From: Dyadobacter flavalbus
Lineage (GTDB): Bacteria > Bacteroidota > Bacteroidia > Cytophagales > Spirosomataceae
Reading direction: 5' to 3'
DNA: 64,000 bases
NCBI RefSeq assembly: GCF_006149045.1
Contig: NZ_VBSN01000073.1
Span: forward strand, 62,001 to 126,000
How positions within the stretch are numbered: position 1 is the stretch's first letter; each line of letters starts with the position of its first letter. Shown piece by piece: positions 60,233 to 64,000 of this stretch. The position numbers and the translations under genes were made by a program. Below the pieces are notes generated by a model, which was not told the origin of the DNA, did no database searches, and saw only the letters and a list, made by a program, of their open reading frames with translations.

Positions 60233-61150
60233 TTATCTCGTAAGTGGAAATCCAAGATTGTTGCTGTCCGCTTTGTTTGTAAAATGCCAGGCAATGGCTT
60301 TCAGAAAAACCGGTATAAAATTGTATTCTCTGTTTTTGATATACTGAAAAAGATTGCGGGGGATTACGGCAGCCAGAAAATAGCAGCAGAACACAAGGAA
60401 TGTGGACGTATCCGCATTTTTACGGATAAAAAGGATGCGGTTCCGGTTCATAAAAAACTCTTTCAGTGCCGTCCGCTTTCCTACGGAAACCGATTCCTTA
60501 TGATAAATAAGCGCGGACAAGTCCACATGGATTTCATAGCCGGCTTTCCGGATGCGTTCGCACCAGTCCAGTTCTTCATAATACAGAAAGTAGTTCTCCG
60601 ACATGACGCCCGCTTTCTGCAGAGCTTCCCGCCGGATCATCATGGCGGCGCCATGCGCGTAACCTGTTACTCCGCTCAGCGAATCGTACTGGCCGCGGTC
60701 CTCTTCAAACTGCCCGATGCATGCATTTCTGGCAGTGAAGTAATTCATCGGCGTGTAGCCTGTGTATTGCAGCATGCCCGGCTGATCGAAGTAGTGGATT
60801 TTGGGTGAAATCATTCCGATTTTCGGATTGGATTCCATCTTTTCCACCAGCTTTCCGATCAGGTCCGCAGTAACTTCCGTGTCATTGTTGATCAGAAAAA
60901 GGTAATCGCCGGTCGCATGCTGAATGCCGATGTTGTTTCCGCCGGCAAACCCGGTGTTGATTTCAGAACGGATGAATATAATGTCTTTGTACCGTGACTG
61001 CCATTCCGGGACCACATTGACCTTGCTTCCATTGTCAACAACGATTATTTCCAGATCCGGATACGTATTTACCTCTGCAAGTGATTTCAGCAAATCTTCC
61101 GTAACCAAAGGCTGGTTGAAATTTACCGTAACAATGGAAACCTTTTTCAT
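60233..61150 (-). CDS. Glycosyltransferase family 2, rhamnosyltransferase-like
   Basis: 305 residues from ATG at 61150: MKKVSIVTVNFNQPLVTEDLLKSL. The GT2 core has IIVVDNGSKVNVV, FAGGNNIGIQHATGDYLFLINNDTEV (Asn-Asp-Asp metal site), GYAHGAAMMIRREAL and YFLYYEELDWCERIRKAGYEI. The C-terminal part has a short hydrophobic stretch (FLVFCCYFLAAVIPRNLF). It resembles WbbL-type rhamnosyltransferases, but sugar specificity cannot be inferred. It is the first gene of a two-gene operon. Confidence 0.9.
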   Translation of the reverse strand: MKKVSIVTVNFNQPLVTEDLLKSLAEVNTYPDLEIIVVDNGSKVNVVPEWQSRYKDIIFIRSEINTGFAGGNNIGIQHATGDYLFLINNDTEVTADLIGKLVEKMESNPKIGMISPKIHYFDQPGMLQYTGYTPMNYFTARNACIGQFEEDRGQYDSLSGVTGYAHGAAMMIRREALQKAGVMSENYFLYYEELDWCERIRKAGYEIHVDLSALIYHKESVSVGKRTALKEFFMNRNRILFIRKNADTSTFLVFCCYFLAAVIPRNLFQYIKNREYNFIPVFLKAIAWHFTNKADSNNLGFPLTR

Positions 61151-61183
61151 GATCATGCGATTTCTGAAATTGTTCTGAAATAA

Positions 61184-61223
61184 CAAATATATTTTGTTGA
61201 TTTGTAGAATTATTTCAAAATTA
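61184..61223 (-). promoter_or_regulatory. Two -7-like boxes upstream of the glycosyltransferase operon
   Basis: Minus-strand TATATTTG (61191-61184) and TAATTTTG (61223-61216) both fit TAnnTTTG. An in-frame upstream ATG at 61186 lies in the first box, supporting 61150 as the start. Confidence 0.45.
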
Positions 61224-61333
61224 GCAATAAAATTATAGCTTCAAATAATTGCCGGGCTTTAAGAAGATATTTTATTGGAAATGTAAATCAAACGCTCGTT
61301 AAAGCAGCTTTAATCTTATAAAATATTCACAAA

Positions 61334-61885
61334 GTGAAAATCAACCGCTTGCTTAACATCCGGAAAGATTCTGAGGGACAAAGTATCCGCTTGACGCAGT
61401 CCGAGATTGGCAATGCTTTGCTTGAACAGAAACTAAGTGAGCTGATCGAAATTATAGAGCGCTCGGTGATAGACAGTGAAAGTGCAAGGCTTTATCAGCA
61501 GCAGATTGCGGCAGCCTTTGAAAAAGCGGAAACGGCAGAAGCTCAGATTGCATCGTTTGAACAGCTGGACCAGGACAACAACCTTTCGAGGGAAGAATTG
61601 CTGGAAGGGCTGGAAAAACTGCTTTCCGAAACCAAGATAGACAGCAAGATCAGCAGCAATTACCTTAAAAAAAATGCATTTCAAAAAGGGATTATGTTCA
61701 TTCTGGCCATATTGCTGATTGTATTCGGATTTGCCATGATCATCATGCCTGCTCCGCCCAGCTTTGAAATTTTTACTGTTTTTTACTTTACACCGAATGA
61801 CGGCGTTACGATCATGGACCTGGTTTCGTTGCTCATCATATTTGGCGGCGTCCTATTGTTTGTTTTAAACTTCAACAAAAAATGA
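61334..61885 (+). CDS. Small membrane protein of the partner-switching operon
   Basis: 183 residues, start GTG at 61334, no recognised family. The N-terminal 110 residues are charged and helical, with coiled-coil character (QSEIGNALLEQKLSELIEIIERS, AAFEKAETAEAQIASFEQL). Two membrane helices follow (GIMFILAILLIVFGFAMIIM and MDLVSLLIIFGGVLLFVLNF), joined by a hydrophobic loop. The end overlaps the REC-PP2C start by 4 bp (ATGA), so it is almost certainly co-translated. It may be a membrane sensor or anchor for the module; this is inference. Confidence 0.7.
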   Translation: MKINRLLNIRKDSEGQSIRLTQSEIGNALLEQKLSELIEIIERSVIDSESARLYQQQIAAAFEKAETAEAQIASFEQLDQDNNLSREELLEGLEKLLSETKIDSKISSNYLKKNAFQKGIMFILAILLIVFGFAMIIMPAPPSFEIFTVFYFTPNDGVTIMDLVSLLIIFGGVLLFVLNFNKK

Positions 61886-63039
61886 TCAGTTTCCCGGATC
61901 CTCCTGCGGCCGTAAAAAAGATCCTGCTGGTAGAAGACAACCTTTTGTTCCGGAAGGTTATTGAGGCATCCTTGCTGAAAGCAGGCTACAACTGCGTGCT
62001 TTGCGAATCTGCAACAGAAGCGCTGGAATTGCTTGCAGATGAAATGCCGGACCTTATTCTTTCAGATTATGACATGCCTGAAATGAACGGATTTGATTTC
62101 CGGCAGGCCGTTCTGCATAATCCGAACCTGAAAGATATTCCGTTTGTATTCCTGACTTCCATCACCGACGATTCGCTGATGCTGGAAGGGCTGAACATGT
62201 ATGCGCTGGACTTTATCAACAAGGAAACGCCGATGGCGGTCATTATTTCCAAGCTCAACAATATCATTACATCCCTTCAGAACGAGCATGTAAGGTCCGT
62301 ACATGAACTTAAGATTGCTGCCGAAACGCTGAACGTCAAATCCATGCCGGTGCAGGACCCCAAAGTTGCGGGTTTCCGGGTTCATTTCTGGCACAAAGGA
62401 TTCCGTGGTTATCCCGGCGGTGATTTCATTGATTTCGTACAGGTTGACGAACGTTTCTGCTTTGCTTTTCTGGGCGATATCATGGGAAAAAAATGGAAAG
62501 CTTGGTTTTTCACATTCGGTTTTTTAAGCTATATCCGCGCTGCAATCCGTTTCTGCGTGCTGGATAACGATTATGCAATTGATACCATCATGCAGAAAAT
62601 CAACAAGCTGGTTTATCTGGACGACAGTCTGGAAAGTATTTTGTCCAGCTTGTCGCTGCTGCTGCTCGACAGTCATACCGGAGAAGTGCATTACTCCGGG
62701 GCGGGAGATCTTCCGCTTGTGAATTTTGAACCTTCACTGGACAGCGTTTCAACCATTATGTCTTCCGGCCTGCTGCTCGGGCTGATGGAAGAAGGCATGT
62801 ACGACAAACAGGTCATTAAAATGAAATCCGGGGACCAGATCGTGCTTTTTACAGACGGCATGATCGATATACCTTCGGATGGCTCCAAAAAAAGTGATTA
62901 TCCTTTTTTTGTAGACAAGATCAGTCCTTATCTCGGCAGAACAGACAGTTTTGAACTCATCAAGAAGCAGGTTCTGTCGACGATCAACGATGGCAACCAA
63001 ATGGACGACGCAAGCATTATTTTTATCGAAAAACAATAA
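61882..63039 (+). CDS. Response regulator fused to PP2C (SpoIIE/RsbU-type) phosphatase
   Basis: 385 residues. The N-terminal REC domain (about 12-130) has acidic Glu18 and Asp19 (LLVEDN), phosphoacceptor Asp62 (LILSDYDMPEMNGFDF), Thr92 (FVFLTS) and Lys114 (FINKE). A short linker leads to a SpoIIE PP2C domain with GGDFIDF (Asp181), FLGDIMGKK (Asp199), LLLDSHTGEVHYSGAGD and LFTDGMIDI (Asp325). The GKG-AA stretch after the second Asp is altered to GKKWKAW. It should dephosphorylate the STAS protein encoded 8 bp downstream when activated by REC phosphorylation. Confidence 0.9.
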   Translation: MISFPDPPAAVKKILLVEDNLLFRKVIEASLLKAGYNCVLCESATEALELLADEMPDLILSDYDMPEMNGFDFRQAVLHNPNLKDIPFVFLTSITDDSLMLEGLNMYALDFINKETPMAVIISKLNNIITSLQNEHVRSVHELKIAAETLNVKSMPVQDPKVAGFRVHFWHKGFRGYPGGDFIDFVQVDERFCFAFLGDIMGKKWKAWFFTFGFLSYIRAAIRFCVLDNDYAIDTIMQKINKLVYLDDSLESILSSLSLLLLDSHTGEVHYSGAGDLPLVNFEPSLDSVSTIMSSGLLLGLMEEGMYDKQVIKMKSGDQIVLFTDGMIDIPSDGSKKSDYPFFVDKISPYLGRTDSFELIKKQVLSTINDGNQMDDASIIFIEKQ

Positions 63040-63047
63040 TATACCCT

Positions 63048-63386
63048 ATGGTACTTCAAGTTAATGCCCTTTCAGATGTAGTACAGGCAACTATTTTGCC
63101 GGAAGAAGCCAGCCTTGCAAATGCAGACATGTTCAAGGAAGAGATGATCACACTCATAGCCGGCGGCACGAAGCTCGTTATCCTGAGCTTTGAAAATGTA
63201 AATTATATCGACAGTTCCTTTCTGGGCAGCCTCGTTGTGGCTCTGAAATATGCCATGCCGCGAAAGGTGGATATTTACCTTGTTGCCCTGAAACCGGATG
63301 TCAAAAATCTGCTGACCCTGATCAGAATGGATAAAGTCTTCAAGATTTTCAAAGACTACAAGCAGGCAATGGAAACAATAAACTAG
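63048..63386 (+). CDS. STAS domain protein (anti-anti-sigma-type antagonist)
   Basis: 112 residues, a single STAS domain. The phosphorylatable serine region is VNYIDSSFLGSLVVAL, with Ser56 and Ser57. In RsbV/SpoIIAA-type systems the unphosphorylated form captures the kinase partner. It lies between the phosphatase and kinase genes of the same operon, as in rsbU-V-W loci. No sigma factor gene follows. Confidence 0.92.
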   Translation: MVLQVNALSDVVQATILPEEASLANADMFKEEMITLIAGGTKLVILSFENVNYIDSSFLGSLVVALKYAMPRKVDIYLVALKPDVKNLLTLIRMDKVFKIFKDYKQAMETIN

Positions 63387-63389
63387 ATC

Positions 63390-63974
63390 ATGAAAGTGGA
63401 AGCAGGTAAGATTAATATTGTTTTTAAATGTGACCGGGAAGAAATTCCCGGGATTGTAAATCTATGCCTTGATCATATCAGGAAAGAAACACACGTCAAG
63501 CCTGTGGATCTGTTGACGCTTGCAAAGCTGAAATGGATTATAACCGAACTACTTACCAATGCCGTAAAGCATTCGGGCATGGAAGAATGCACGCTTACTT
63601 TCGAGCACGATACCGAACAGCTCGTCCTTGAAAAGGAAGACACGGGAAAACCGCTGATGCTCTTTGAAAACAACAGCGGCAAAGTGATAACCTGGCCGCT
63701 GTCCGGCTTGTCCGAACCACTGGAATTCCAGATTTATCATAACGGAACGGATTCACTTAAGGTACGGAGTACAGAACCGGACGGCGCAGCTTTTTTTGTT
63801 GAACACCTTGATGATGTACAAATGCCCGGGCTGCTTATTGATACAAGCGAGCATTTCGGGCTGCTGATCATGACCAAAGCATCTGATGAATTCACCTATA
63901 CATACGATCCCATTTTGAAAACCAACCGGTTCAGAAGCATCATTTATCTGAAAAACAGTGACTATGAAGCATAG
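63390..63974 (+). CDS. Serine-kinase-type ATP-binding protein (HATPase, RsbW/RsbT-like)
   Basis: 194 residues. The N box WIITELLTNAVKHSG (49-63, Glu53 and Asn57) and the G1 box EDTGKP (83-88) identify a GHKL ATPase of the anti-sigma kinase family. The C-terminal HFGLLIMTKASDEFTY resembles the closing strand. It is longer than a typical RsbW (about 150-160) because of an insert near residues 90-150. It should phosphorylate the STAS serine. It overlaps the start of the next gene. Confidence 0.87.
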   Translation: MKVEAGKINIVFKCDREEIPGIVNLCLDHIRKETHVKPVDLLTLAKLKWIITELLTNAVKHSGMEECTLTFEHDTEQLVLEKEDTGKPLMLFENNSGKVITWPLSGLSEPLEFQIYHNGTDSLKVRSTEPDGAAFFVEHLDDVQMPGLLIDTSEHFGLLIMTKASDEFTYTYDPILKTNRFRSIIYLKNSDYEA

Positions 63975-64000
63975 GTTTGAAGTACTTGACATTTTTCGCG
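63964..64000 (+). CDS. Start of a gene cut by the window end, possibly an acyltransferase 3
   Basis: ATG at 63964 overlaps the end of the HATPase gene by 11 bp and opens a frame reading MKHRFEVLDIFR up to the window edge. A basic start followed by FEVLDIFRG is common at the beginning of acyltransferase-3 family membrane proteins. Too little is visible to be sure. If right, the partner-switching operon extends into an envelope-modifying enzyme gene. Confidence 0.45.
   Translation, partial: MKHRFEVLDIFR

Noticed and set aside
61560-61640. EF-hand-like segment LDQDNNLSREELLEGL in the small membrane protein
   Set aside because: The position-12 Glu/Asp and the central Gly of the calcium loop are missing and there is no paired hand, so calcium binding is not supported.
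63048-63386. STAS protein as the missing MlaB of the lipid transporter
   Set aside because: It lies 5 kb from the MlaEFD genes, behind oppositely oriented genes, and is clearly embedded between a PP2C phosphatase and an RsbW-like kinase.

Overview
The window reads as one continuous stretch of bacterial chromosome at moderate GC, densely packed with genes on both strands. It contains no rRNA, tRNA, insertion sequence, prophage or CRISPR that I can recognise. Several things point to the phylum Bacteroidota, most likely order Cytophagales (a Dyadobacter/Spirosoma-like organism; this placement is inference). These are a type IX secretion C-terminal sorting domain on the first gene, promoters of the TTG-N17-20-TAnnTTTG type instead of sigma70 boxes, weak or absent Shine-Dalgarno sequences, and Bacteroidota-restricted families and gene orders (coaD-DUF3822, folP-cdaA, DUF1599 followed by a BT_3928-type DoxX protein, parA-parB-DUF5683-dapB-lepB-lepB).

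Layout. 0-14.6 kb: the end of a secreted protein, a lipoprotein hydrolase, cysE, a TetR regulator, a divergent polyphosphate-kinase-like gene, an aldo/keto reductase, pyrE with a CNNM/CorC-type membrane protein, two Nudix hydrolases, coaD-DUF3822, a CBS protein, a RecD-like helicase and a Sua5-type tRNA-modification gene. 14.9-26.7 kb: a GMC oxidoreductase with its Tat-borne small subunit, an ABC-F ATPase, a secreted beta-propeller, rpsT, cdaA-folP, DUF1599, a DoxX-type protein, aroK and a FadL-like porin. 26.7-41.4 kb: a Gly/Tyr/Ser-rich lipoprotein, proS, an FKBP, an AlbA_2 protein with dprA, glgB, tandem signal peptidases, dapB, DUF5683, parB-parA, a radical SAM/SPASM protein and an Lrp regulator. 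41.6-50.4 kb: ald (divergent from lrp), a DEAD-box helicase behind a long leader, DinB, a secreted TIM-barrel isomerase, a phospholipase C-like protein, a Dabb protein, ung, apaG and a methyltransferase. 50.4-64 kb: a pair of multi-spanning membrane proteins, GH43, an EEP-family protein, EcsC, an MlaE-MlaF-MlaD lipid-transport operon, an orphan HPt protein, two glycosyltransferases, and a partner-switching operon (membrane protein, REC-PP2C, STAS, HATPase) that runs into the start of a probable acyltransferase.

Most genes are housekeeping: cofactor, amino-acid and nucleotide synthesis, chromosome partition, DNA repair and envelope upkeep. The parts most worth a second look are the partner-switching operon without a visible sigma-factor target, a PPK1 homologue that has lost key catalytic residues, an ABC-F protein in which every degenerate motif maps to the same composite ATP site, a GMC oxidoreductase with a cysteine cluster and hitch-hiker export partner, the roughly 330-nt leader of the DEAD-box helicase gene, and a near-identical intergenic repeat at two sites 58 kb apart. 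I found no clear stand-alone novel system; these are leads.
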